Below the pieces are notes generated by a model. That model did not search any database and was not told the origin of the DNA. It saw only the letters and a list, made by a program, of their open reading frames with translations. The position numbers were made by a program, and so were the translations under genes. From contig CP114483.1 of assembly GCA_027186245.1 (NCBI GenBank), positions 1,250,001 through 1,314,000 on the forward strand: a stretch of DNA of 64,000 nt. The letters are read 5' to 3'. This document shows positions 33,060 through 44,476 of this stretch, piece after piece (position 1 is the first letter of the stretch; every line of letters begins with the position of its first letter). Source of the stretch: Coriaria nepalensis (lineage: Eukaryota > Streptophyta > Magnoliopsida > Cucurbitales > Coriariaceae).

Positions 33060-33870
33060 AAAAAGGGCACAAATATTCCTATAGTACTGATTGACATCAT
33101 ATGCATACATGATACACGCCACATGATGTATTAATGTAACACATGCATAGTATCTAGTCTTTTTAAGAAATACCTATATCTTGAGAATGTAAGGAGTGAG
33201 AGTCAATAAAGCTTCGTATAAGAAAGCATTGTATTAGCGTAGCCCTAAAGTGATGCAGGAAATCATTATACATTACTTCATATAAAGTAAAGTTTAGCTC
33301 TGAATCAGCGTGTGCTGTTTGTTGTTGCTGTGGGGTTAGAAGGGGGTCACAGGTGCTAAAATGGTCAGAATTCGGAGAGTCGTCGAGTTTCAGGCACCGA
33401 TGGTAGACACTGCACTCCATGGAAAATTGCCCAAATATTTAGAAAAGAAAACGTGTGGTATTAGTGTAGTAGTCATTCAAACTATGTAAGAAACTGTTAC
33501 ATAGTGAATCTAGACAAAATTTCTGTATCCTGCTTGGAGGTACAAAACAGAGAAAACGAAATTAAAGGGAGAACAAAACAAACAAAATGGGATCTCATTG
33601 TAATACTCATTTTCTATAAAATTACACTCTCATCTTGTCATAACTCACAACCATGTAGGTCTCCTCCTCGGAGAATTACATAATTCACGCAACATATCAT
33701 GACTCTGAAATCTTCCGGCTTTGGATCCCTTTTTACCATTGTATAATAGCGAGGGACCGCGGAATCTGAATATTGTGAATATGAAATGATTCTTTTCTTA
33801 GGTGATGACAGATTGGAGAATGTCTACTCGACTGCAACTAGAAGATGTTTATCACGTCCAAAACGATTTT
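33060..33870. other. Expansin cluster end, non-coding
   Basis: 3' UTR-like sequence of copy 5, then the exon 3 relic (33330-33435), then AT-rich spacer to the end of the WDR3 fragment. Confidence 0.5.
33330..33435 (+). pseudogene. Expansin exon 3 relic
   Basis: About 100 bp matching 32915-33015 of copy 5: gggtcacaggtgc, atggtcag, ggagagtc, gatggtagacac. It has small indels and no exons 1 or 2. It marks a sixth, mostly deleted expansin unit. Confidence 0.75.
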
Positions 33871-35010
33871 CTAACTAGATTTCCTCCTTTTCTTTCTCCG
33901 TTTTTCTTCTTCGACCTCTGTTAAACGCTTTGATTGATGGGAACGGATTTCTAGCAGCTTCGATTTCGCATCTTGAAAGGGTGCATCAGACCTCAAATTC
34001 ATCAGTTGTTTGATATGATCCATTGCTGCAAGGTTGAGGCTTATAGTATCTTTGATTTCCTGACATTTTAAACCCACATCCTCCCTTAGCCATTTTCTCT
34101 AAATCTCAGTTTCTATTTGACGAATCTGAGAAAGTTACCTTGATACTAGAGTAAAGAATGTCTTTGAGAACTGTCAACATTGGTCTTGAAGATGGAGTAG
34201 TGACCAGTTGATTATGATGTGTTTGCTTGCAATATAAAACTGCAGTAATCCTGCAAACAAGCTCAATCTGCAGATACAAAATGGTGGTTTAAATAAACAC
34301 AATCAAGCTTTTGAAGAAAAAAGCAATTATCATCAAATCATCAAATAATATATGCGTCAGAAGGATTCAATAATTCTGATTGAGCAACCTTGTTGGGTCC
34401 AATCCTTCTAGAAAGATAGAAGCTTCAAAGCATCTGAGAATGGTAAAGCCTGCAAAGATTAAAGAAAGGGTAGAAGCAAGATTGTTAATTAACTGAATTT
34501 TAACAATTGCAATAAACCATATGACACTATCTAGAGCATACCAGTAATGTCTCCTCTAGATCATTGGTATGAACATTTGAAAGGGCGTTGAGAACAGGAT
34601 CAGATGGAGAAAGCCCAATCATTCCAACAGTTGGTTCGAATTTAGCAATCTTGCCCCTCCTTTTCTGTTCCTGAAAATTAGATGAAAAGGCCACTCATCA
34701 ATTACCAAAAAAAAAAAAGAAAAAAGAAAAAAACGATAGCTAAATTGAAAAGAAGAGAGAGAGAGAGCATCACAAGAACACTCAATGGGGAAATTCAGTG
34801 GGGAAATTTTCCTCGATATAAAACATTTATCACAAGAACACTCAATCTCACCAAATTTAACTACATATAAGCATTTAAGAAGAAAATACCTCTATGAAAA
34901 ATGGTTCTTCAGTACAATCCCAACGCCGAATGGATCGATCATGAGAACCCGTGACAAGAAAATCACCACGGCTGCTGACTGCAAGGCACCAAATATCAGC
35001 ATGAGTTGGG
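33871..35010 (-). pseudogene. WDR3/UTP12-like C-terminal gene fragment
   Basis: Minus-strand exons with normal splice sites: to 34890 (HADIWCLAVSSRGDFLVTGSH, a WD40 repeat), 34670-34542 (EQKRRGKIAKFEPTV, LSPSDPVLNALSNVHTNDLE), 34449-34389 (ALPFSDALKLLSF-stop-KDW), 34267-34139 (ELVCRITAVL, HHNQLVTTPSSRP) and 34098-33871 (RKWLREDVGLK, LNLAAMDHIKQLM, ending KKRRKSS). The order fits the C-terminal part of WDR3/UTP12, a WD40 protein of the small-subunit processome. An in-frame TAG in the third exon and a phase mismatch after it mean it is not functional. Homology ends near 35010, just before the tandem duplication begins at 35031. Introns are kept, so it is a DNA-level fragment and not a retrocopy. 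Confidence 0.82.
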
Positions 35011-36511
35011 ACTGTACTTGATGAGTTGTTCCATGAATATGAACTCCTTTCACCTAACTCTAGTAGTAGTGACCCAAAGATAATCTAGTTCTACGAATGT
35101 TGGTGGTACCATGAATATAAATGGCGATCCTTGAAATTTTCGAGCACATTAGTCTCAACAATGCCTAGTTAAAAAATCTGATTTGGATTGATATTTACTT
35201 GATGAGATGGATGTTTATGATTTAGATTTCGACATATTGAATTTGGTGAAGGGTTAACTCTGCTCGATATACCATTCTAGGTAGGATGATGGCTCGTGAT
35301 AAATAAGCAATTCCTATAACTATTGTAGCCTCACAGTTATCCTTTAGCATTCTAGGTAGGAGTTCATTGTGCCCGAAGATGAGACAGAAGAAGCATTAAG
35401 TTATGATGAGGTTGAAGAAGGCAAAATTTGTTTTGTATATCTAGGTTGAAGTTTTCATATTATTGTTAATATTTATTTCATATCTAATTTTGAATTTGTG
35501 ATTTTGTAGATATGTCGAGTTTTAGTATACTTAATGAAAATCAATTAAGGTAATATGTTGTTTAGATCTCTCATTCTTTAGATTAAGTAATTAATTAATC
35601 ATTTATTTGTTTTGTCTCTAAATGAAAATCAATAATCTTTGAGTTTACTTAATGAAAGGGCTCTGGTGCTGCAGGGGGGGAAAGAGACGCCACAAATCCA
35701 TTTTGTTTTTGGAGGCGGGAAAGGGCAGCTGCTGCAACAACAATGCAGTGTATTGAATGTATTTGGTGAATTTTTGTGGGAGACTTGGAACTTTATTTTT
35801 ATGTTTCTATGGACTTTTTATTAGATTGTTATTATGTTTTGGTGTTTTGGTGTTTTGGTGAGGATTTATACTTTTATTGAATGGTTAAATATTTTATGAA
35901 TTAATTATCTATTTAATTAATGTTTTTACATTATCGGATTTCTCGTAACGATACCGTCCCGATCCCGGTAATATCGAGATTGAATTGGGATCATACACTT
36001 TTATCTTGTACCGGTACCGGTATTGGAAATACCGGGATCAGAATTGGGAACCTCCAATTCCAATCTCGACGGGATATTCCCCCACCTACAGCATTGCGTC
36101 TCCCTGGTACCACCACCATTTTTTATTTCTTCTTCGAAACTCATGCCGTTCTTCTGCAGTTCTACTTCTATATATACCGTCCTCCGCACGAACAAAGAGT
36201 CTGCGACGGCCAGATAGCAGCACGATTGATGAAAAACTTTTGGGCCCTAGAGCGCGCCCAACTAGTTGGACCAAGCTATGAGCCCAGTCTTAAACATGAA
36301 ATGGGCTACCATTAAGGAACCGGACCTCCCTCCATTCCATGCATCAGCCCAAATTAAAATCACGTCTTTGACTCGGTTAACCAAATATATGAGTGAATGT
36401 AATTTATTTTTTAATAATTAAGTTAGTTGAAATATACGATTCAATTCTTATTTTAGTATCTTTATTTGTCCTTACGTGTAAATCTCGGTCTTACTTATAA
36501 ATCTAATAGTT

Positions 36512-37345
36512 AAGAAAATTGTCACATCAAAATCACTTATATTAATACAAAAACTTATATGGCTAATACGTAAGCCAATAACTTTTTTTTTACGCAATAC
36601 GTGAAAATAACTTTCAGACAGACAGAGTTCTTTTACTTTTCCTAGACCGAATTCAATTTATTTTTTCATAGGCCAAGATTTTTTACCGAGCTTATTCCTC
36701 TCTTTCTAGACCAAGTTTTTCATTTCCCTTCCTAAATAATTTTTTATTCCTTCCAGATTAAGATCTATAGAAATATTATTAGAACAGTTTATTTCCTTAG
36801 TTAGATATGTTAGTTATTTATTTTTTTTCTTATTGTTATTAGCTGAATTATTCTATTCCTAATTTTTAGTGATTTTCTTGTATTTACTTTCCTATATATA
36901 TTTCCCTAGGGTTATGTTGTAAGTAAGTGAAAAGGAAATAAAAAAGCAGTACTTTGTTTCCTATCATTCTTCATGGTATCAGAGCAGGAAAACTAGACCT
37001 TGTACTCCGGCCATGACAAAGTACGAGATGGCCATAAAACAAGGAAAAACCTAGTGCTTCTGAAACTAAGAGTGAACATGAAATATTTGACAGCAACCAT
37101 GGAATTTCGGTTAAGAAAATTATCACATCAAAATCACTTATATTAATACAAAAGCTTATACGGCTAATATATAAGTCAATAACTTTTTTTTTACGCAATA
37201 CGTGAAAATAACTTTCAGACATATGGAGTTCTTTTACTTTTCCTAGACCGAGTTCAATTTATTCTTTCATAAACCGAGATCTTTTATTGAGCTTATTCCT
37301 TTCTTTCTATACCAAGTTCTTCATTTTCCTTCCTAGAGAATTTTT
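36512..37345. repeat. Local direct repeat flanking the copia LTR (unit 1)
   Basis: About 230-260 bp starting aagaaaattgtcacatcaaa at 36512 recur at about 37113-37345, with the LTR and gag leader between them. The arrangement is duplicated at 40226-41059. Confidence 0.75.
36808..36986 (+). mobile_element. copia LTR plus primer-binding site remnant (unit 1)
   Basis: A segment from TGTTAGTT (36808) to TTCTTCA (36973) has the ends of a 166-bp LTR and is followed at once by TGGTATCAGAGCA (36974-36986), the copia primer-binding site. About 120 bp of gag leader follow, then other repeats. There is no protein domain and no 3' LTR. It is a different family from the element in the FluG-like gene. Confidence 0.7.
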
Positions 37346-37499
37346 ATTCCTTTCAGATCGAGATCTAATATAATATATTTTTCAGACCGAGTTTTCTAGA
37401 AAAAGATAGAAAGATGACTGAGTTCTCTAGAAAAAGATAGAAAGATGTCCGAGTTTTCAGTCTATGGTCTCAGATCGAGATCATATGTTAGTCTGAACC

Positions 37500-38160
37500 G
37501 AGATCACATGTTCGACCCTTCTTACATCGACTCATCGATCATTCGACCCTCCGACCCTTCGCCATAAATTATGAGAGATACTCTTCGATCCTTCAACCTT
37601 TGATCCATCGACTCTTCGACCTTTCGACCCTTCAACCACAGACTAACATGAGATATCGTTATGTATCGCTCTACATCTCAGACCGACATATGAGATGTCA
37701 GTTTGTGCATCTTACATGTAACTCTAAGATGTCATTCAACCTTTCGACCCTTCGAAAGAACTCAAATTATGTGAGACGTCAGTCTGAGATGTCCATCGAC
37801 CTTTCAACTATAATTTATGAAAGATGTCCTTCAACCACAAACAGACATAAGATCTCGGTATGTATCGCTCTGCATCTTAGACAAATATGTGAGATATTGG
37901 TATGTGCATCTCAAATTGACATGAGAGACGTCTTTCGATCCATCAACTCTTCGACTATAATTTATGTGAGACGCTCATCAATCCTTTGACTCTTCGACCC
38001 TTTGAACCATTGATCATAGACCGATATGAGATCACGGTTTGTATCGCTATACATCTCATACCGACATGTAATATGCCCTTCAATCCTACGAAGGAACTCA
38101 AATAATGTGAGACATCGATATGAAATGTCCTTCGACTCGTTTGGAACTTGAGAACTCGGT
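37500..38160. repeat. Degenerate 180-200-bp repeat family (unit 1)
   Basis: Three divergent copies of a block with tatgtatcgctctacatct or close variants begin near 37649, 37850 and 38028. They are separated by runs of ttcgaccctt-like words. The same block is at 41214-41874 in unit 2. No known element recognised. Confidence 0.7.
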
Positions 38161-38744
38161 CTGGATTGGGAACTCAATCTGATTTCATATTTTAGACCAA
38201 TAACTTTGTATGGACTTAGAACTATAGATATAATATCAGTCTCTAAATTTTAATTCAAATCGAATACCGTTCTCTTAATTTCAGATTCAGATATTTAGAT
38301 CTAATATCGGTCCCTAGATTACATATTCACATCGACTGTGAATGACCATCGTCATTTGTCAATATTCATTAAAAGAAAGAGAGAATAGTCGTAACTGTTA
38401 AGAAAATATTAGAAAAAAATTATGAAATACGATTTATAAATTAATTATATTTTAATTAATTTATATATTCTTTTTATCGTGACACTTATTTTAATCATTA
38501 AATTTATAAAAATGGTTGAAATTTTTATATATTAATAAATATAAATAATAAAATAAAGACGAAATATGTTAGATGATTTTATATGCAATACACGAGGTTC
38601 GTTAATACTTAATAAAGCGAAAATAAGATGCGCTTCGCTGGCCAGCCGCTAGTTTAATGAAATAAAGAGGCAGACAGACAGAGACAGATCAGTTTTCAGA
38701 TTTTGATGACCTGCTTTGCCTTTCTCTGTAATGAAACCAACCTG

Positions 38745-41700
38745 TAATGAATATGAACTCCTTTCACCTAACTCTAGTAGTAGTGACCCAAAGATAATCT
38801 AGTTCTACGAATGTTGGTGGTACCATGAATATAAATGGCGATCCTTGAAATTTTCGAGCACATTAGTCTCAACAATGCCTAGTTAAAAAATCTGATTTGG
38901 ATTGATATTTACTTGATGAGATGGATGTTTATGATTTAGATTTCGACATATTGAATTTGGTGAAGGGTTAACTCTGCTCGATATACCATTCTAGGTAGGA
39001 TGATGGCTCGTGATAAATAAGCAATTCCTATAACTATTGTAGCCTCACAGTTATCCTTTAGCATTCTAGGTAGGAGTTCATTGTGCCCGAAGATGAGACA
39101 GAAGAAGCATTAAGTTATGATGAGGTTGAAGAAGGCAAAATTTGTTTTGTATATCTAGGTTGAAGTTTTCATATTATTGTTAATATTTATTTCATATCTA
39201 ATTTTGAATTTGTGATTTTGTAGATATGTCGAGTTTTAGTATACTTAATGAAAATCAATTAAGGTAATATGTTGTTTAGATCTCTCATTCTTTAGATTAA
39301 GTAATTAATTAATCATTTATTTGTTTTGTCTCTAAATGAAAATCAATAATCTTTGAGTTTACTTAATGAAAGGGCTCTGGTGCTGCAGGGGGGGAAAGAG
39401 ACGCCACAAATCCATTTTGTTTTTGGAGGCGGGAAAGGGCAGCTGCTGCAACAACAATGCAGTGTATTGAATGTATTTGGTGAATTTTTGTGGGAGACTT
39501 GGAACTTTATTTTTATGTTTCTATGGACTTTTTATTAGATTGTTATTATGTTTTGGTGTTTTGGTGTTTTGGTGAGGATTTATACTTTTATTGAATGGTT
39601 AAATATTTTATGAATTAATTATCTATTTAATTAATGTTTTTACATTATCGGATTTCTCGTAACGATACCGTCCCGATCCCGGTAATATCGAGATTGAATT
39701 GGGATCATACACTTTTATCTTGTACCGGTACCGGTATCGGAAATACCGGGATCAGAATTGGGAACCTCCAATTCCAATCTCGACGGGATATTCCCCCACC
39801 TACAGCATTGCGTCTCCCTGGTACCACCACCATTTTTTATTTCTTCTTCGAAACTCATGCCGTTCTTCTGCAGTTCTACTTCTATATATACCGTCCTCCG
39901 CACGAACAAAGAGTCTGCGACGGCCAGATAGCAGCACGATTGATGAAAAACTTTTGGGCCCTAGAGCGCGCCCAACTAGTTGGACCAAGCTATGAGCCCA
40001 GTCTTAAACATGAAATGGGCTACCATTAAGGAACCGGACCTCCCTCCATTCCATGCATCAGCCCAAATTAAAATCACGTCTTTGACTCGGTTAACCAAAT
40101 ATATGAGTGAATGTAATTTATTTTTTAATAATTAAGTTAGTTGAAATATACGATTCAATTCTTATTTTAGTATCTTTATTTGTCCTTACGTGTAAATCTC
40201 GGTCTTACTTATAAATCTAATAGTTAAGAAAATTGTCACATCAAAATCACTTATATTAATACAAAAACTTATATGGCTAATACGTAAGCCAATAACTTTT
40301 TTTTTACGCAATACGTGAAAATAACTTTCAGACAGACAGAGTTCTTTTACTTTTCCTAGACCGAATTCAATTTATTTTTTCATAGGCCAAGATTTTTTAC
40401 CGAGCTTATTCCTCTCTTTCTAGACCAAGTTTTTCATTTCCCTTCCTAAATAATTTTTTATTCCTTCCAGATTAAGATCTATAGAAATATTATTAGAACA
40501 GTTTATTTCCTTAGTTAGATATGTTAGTTATTTATTTTTTTTCTTATTGTTATTAGCTGAATTATTCTATTCCTAATTTTTAGTGATTTTCTTGTATTTA
40601 CTTTCCTATATATATTTCCCTAGGGTTATGTTGTAAGTAAGTGAAAAGGAAATAAAAAAGCAGTACTTTGTTTCCTATCATTCTTCATGGTATCAGAGCA
40701 GGAAAACTAGACCTTGTACTCCGGCCATGACAAAGTACGAGATGGCCATAAAACAAGGAAAAACCTAGTGCTTCTGAAACTAAGAGTGAACATGAAATAT
40801 TTGACAGCAACCATGGAATTTCGGTTAAGAAAATTATCACATCAAAATCACTTATATTAATACAAAAGCTTATACGGCTAATATATAAGTCAATAACTTT
40901 TTTTTTACGCAATACGTGAAAATAACTTTCAGACATATGGAGTTCTTTTACTTTTCCTAGACCGAGTTCAATTTATTCTTTCATAAACCGAGATCTTTTA
41001 TTGAGCTTATTCCTTTCTTTCTATACCAAGTTCTTCATTTTCCTTCCTAGAGAATTTTTATTCCTTTCAGATCGAGATCTAATATAATATATTTTTCAGA
41101 CCGAGTTTTCTAGAAAAAGATAGAAAGATGACTGAGTTCTCTAGAAAAAGATAGAAAGATGTCCGAGTTTTCAGTCTATGGTCTCAGATCGAGATCATAT
41201 GTTAGTCTGAACCGAGATCACATGTTCGACCCTTCTTACATCGACTCATCGATCATTCGACCCTCCGACCCTTCGCCATAAATTATGAGAGATACTCTTC
41301 GATCCTTCAACCTTTGATCCATCGACTCTTCGACCTTTCGACCCTTCAACCACAGACTAACATGAGATATCATTATGTATCGCTCTACATCTCAGACCGA
41401 CATATGAGATGTCAGTTTGTGCATCTTACATGTAACTCTAAGATGTCATTCAACCTTTCGACCCTTCGAAAGAACTCAAATTATGTGAGACGTCAGTCTG
41501 AGATGTCCATCGACCTTTCAACTATAATTTATGAAAGATGTCCTTCAACCACAAACAGACATAAGATCTCGGTATGTATCGCTCTGCATCTTAGACAAAT
41601 ATGTGAGATATTGGTATGTGCATCTCAAATTGACATGAGAGACGTCTTTCGATCCATCAACTCTTCGACTATAATTTATGTGAGACGCTCATCAATCCTT

Positions 41701-42458
41701 TGACTCTTCGACCCTTTGAACCATTGATCATAGACCGATATGAGATCACGGTTTGTATCGCTATACATCTCATACCGACATGTAATATGCCCTTCAATCC
41801 TACGAAGGAACTCAAATAATGTGAGACATCGATATGAAATGTCCTTCGACTCGTTTGGAACTTGAGAACTCGGTCTGGATTGGGAACTCAATCTGATTTC
41901 ATATTTTAGACCAATAACTTTGTATGGACTTAGAACTATAGATATAATATCAGTCTCTAAATTTTAATTCAAATCGAATACCGTTCTCTTAATTTCAGAT
42001 TCAGATATTTAGATCTAATATCGGTCCCTAGATTACATATTCACATCGACTGTGAATGACCATCGTCATTTGTCAATATTCATTAAAAGAAAGAGAGAAT
42101 AGTCGTAACTGTTAAGAAAATATTAGAAAAAAATTATGAAATACGATTTATAAATTAATTATATTTTAATTAATTTATATATTCTTTTTATCGTGACACT
42201 TATTTTAATCATTAAATTTATAAAAATGGTTGAAATTTTTATATATTAATAAATATAAATAATAAAATAAAGACGAAATATGTTAGATGATTTTATATGC
42301 AATACACGAGGTTCGTTAATACTTAATAAAGCGAAAATAAGATGCGCTTCGCTGGCCAGCCGCTAGTTTAATGAAATAAAGAGGCAGACAGACAGAGACA
42401 GATCAGTTTTCAGATTTTGATGACCTGCTTTGCCTTTCTCTGTAATGAAACCAACCTG
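38745..42458. repeat. 3714-bp tandem duplication, unit 2
   Basis: Direct copy of unit 1, joined head to tail at 38744/38745. It is followed by unique sequence leading to the ZAT-like gene. Confidence 0.95.
40522..40700 (+). mobile_element. copia LTR plus primer-binding site remnant (unit 2)
   Basis: Second copy of 36808-36986 within tandem unit 2. Confidence 0.7.
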
Positions 42459-42834
42459 CTATGAACCAACCAACCGTTGCCCCCCTTCTCTCATTTGCTT
42501 GTTCTCTACGTACTTCTCTGCTTCTCTTTCTCCCTACTTCACATTTCACATGATCCTCCTCCTCCCCCTCCTCCTCACACTACTCCAAACATTAAAAAGA
42601 AGCAAAAAGAAAAAAAAAACAAATTTATATACGCAAGAAAAGGAGAAGAAGTAAAGAAAAAGAGCAATTACGTACGCTATAAGCCTGTAACTAGCTTTCT
42701 TTTTGTGATCAGCTTAACAACTTTTTAGCCCAGTGATAAACTGTAAAAACTAATTAAGTGATATGATCTCTTCCAAATAGTTAAGATCAATGAATGGATA
42801 GATTACATGACTACTTAAGAACTCGATTAACTAA
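42459..42834. other. Spacer after the tandem duplication
   Basis: C/T-rich stretch (about 42480-42600), then AT-rich sequence that probably includes the 3' UTR of the zinc-finger gene. No gene seen. Confidence 0.5.
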
Positions 42835-43689
42835 TTAATCAATCAGTAATGACAGTCCACCATTACTGGACAGGTGTATAGCTTGCTCCATCTTTACCCT
42901 TTGATGGGGACGATGATCTTCTTGCTCTGGTTCAGCTGGAAGATTAAGATCTAGCTGTAACATTTCCACCGTTCGATGATCACCATCATCATCGCCGTCA
43001 TCATCAGGAGTAGTGGTCGTACTGCTTGTTCCGACAACACTCATTGTTGTCGTTGCGGTTGCTGTTGTCGGCATTGATCGATTCATAATTGTTCTGTGCC
43101 GCCGCATATGGCCACCAAGAGCTTGACCGGACGAGAATTGGGCCCCACATAACAAACATTCATGAACCTTACTATTTCTCGATCTTACAAACCTATTATT
43201 TTTTGTCGCCATTTCCAATGAAAGAATGGTACTAGTATTACTGATCATAGCGTCATGATGATCATGATCATTCTCATCTCGAGCTTTAAGAAGTAACTTT
43301 TTGTGACTCGCTCTATGTCCGCCTAGCGCTTGAAACGAATGAAAACACCGATTACACGTCTTGCACTGATAATTATAATAAATTGACGGATTAACGTCCT
43401 TAATTAACTGGTTTCCGCCTTGGGCTAACAGCATCAAGCATTTTGCCGCCATATTCTCCTCCTGCACTTCCTCCTCCCTCTCATCAGTGGCGCTCTCTCC
43501 ATTCTCGACGTCCGATGTAGCGTTTGAAACGGCGGCGCCACCGCTGGATGATGAGGTGCTTGAGACCATGACAGGGATTCTTTGGCGCTTTGTACGCTTA
43601 CCTTTCCTTACTAATCGATCCGTCCGCAGATTTATAATCTTAGAACCCAAATTAATCTCCTTTTGAGCTAAATAGTACTCCATCGCCAT
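42835..43689 (-). CDS. Two-finger C2H2 zinc-finger protein (ZAT type) with EAR repressor motif
   Basis: Intronless, 284 residues, probably a nuclear DNA-binding transcriptional repressor. Landmarks in order: a basic nuclear-localisation stretch KGKRTKRQR (about 29-37); an acidic segment with an L-box-like core AAKCLMLLAQGG (about 80); zinc finger 1 CKTCNRCFHSFQALGGHRASH (about 109-129); zinc finger 2 CLLCGAQFSSGQALGGHMRRH (about 178-198); and the EAR motif LQLDLNLP (about 245). Both fingers have the plant-specific QALGGH helix. A Thr/Ser-rich linker lies after finger 2. Members of this group respond to abiotic stress in other plants; that role is inferred here. An in-frame ATG two codons downstream (MEYYLAQ) could also serve as the start. 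Confidence 0.95.
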   Translation of the reverse strand: MAMEYYLAQKEINLGSKIINLRTDRLVRKGKRTKRQRIPVMVSSTSSSSGGAAVSNATSDVENGESATDEREEEVQEENMAAKCLMLLAQGGNQLIKDVNPSIYYNYQCKTCNRCFHSFQALGGHRASHKKLLLKARDENDHDHHDAMISNTSTILSLEMATKNNRFVRSRNSKVHECLLCGAQFSSGQALGGHMRRHRTIMNRSMPTTATATTTMSVVGTSSTTTTPDDDGDDDGDHRTVEMLQLDLNLPAEPEQEDHRPHQRVKMEQAIHLSSNGGLSLLID

Positions 43690-44450
43690 CTAGTTTTCGA
43701 ATATGGCCGAGAAGAGAGAGAGAAGAAAAATAAGAAGAAGAAGTAATGGTGGTGGTGAGTATATAGTGAGATAGGAGACTAGAAAAAGCTGAACGCGTAA
43801 ACTGAAAACCGTGAATCTGGCTGGCCGTTTATGTGCATTTCCAGCTTTGAACGTATAATATACGAATATATATATGAGAATAACATACAGTTGTGTGCTA
43901 AGTATAATGAGGAGGAAAAGAAAAGAGTGACATTCGTGTCGCTTTGAAGCAACCCCCCCTTCAATTACTTTTTCTGGATGGAGGATTGATCTGCAAGCCT
44001 GGAACCCTACTTTTTTTAATTATTATTATTCTTTTTTATTTATTTATATAATTCGATTTACTACCATTTTGTTATCATGTTGATTAACTCTATGGATCTA
44101 GTTCTAATTATCAATTAGCCGTCGATTCTAATTAGTTGAAATTGTGATCATGTGGGTATGAATCAATGACCCGCCCACTTTATAAGATTGTACATACTAC
44201 ATGCATACACTTTTTTTCTTACCCGAATATCCTGACTTTTAAAGTCATTAGTCACTCATTAGTGAATAATTATCCATTAATCTGTAGATTTGTATACAAC
44301 GTGGGTGGTGCGAAATAAAAAATAATAATGTATGATAAAACAAGTAGTAGTACATATTTGAGGGCAAGCTTATGATAGTTAGTGGCGAATGCGTGAAGCA
44401 AGAGGAGAGGTGAGTGAGGATGAGGCGGAGGAGTAGATTACGGAGTGGGG

Positions 44451-44476
44451 AGAAGAAGAAGAAGAAGAAGAAGAAG
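44451..44476. repeat. (GAA)n microsatellite
   Basis: About eight GAA units in a purine-rich region upstream of the zinc-finger gene. Confidence 0.85.

Larger units (their letters stand above)
35031..38744. repeat. 3714-bp tandem duplication, unit 1
   Basis: Repeated directly at 38745-42458. The units differ at only a few positions that I could see (36024 T against C at 39738; 37658 G against A at 41372). The unit starts atgaatatgaactcc and ends ccaacctg. It contains repeated and transposon-derived sequence but no convincing gene: the open frames in it have no domain signature and overlap low-complexity or repeat sequence. Confidence 0.95.

Noticed and set aside
35920..36315. 131-residue open frame, repeated at 39634-40029
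   Set aside because: It has no domain signature, overlaps the ccggtaccgg repeat cluster and competes with other open frames on both strands. It is kept only because the tandem units are nearly identical.
37600..37989. 129-residue open frame, repeated at 41314-41703
   Set aside because: It is made entirely of the degenerate ttcgaccctt repeat. Its composition follows the repeat and shows no protein domain.
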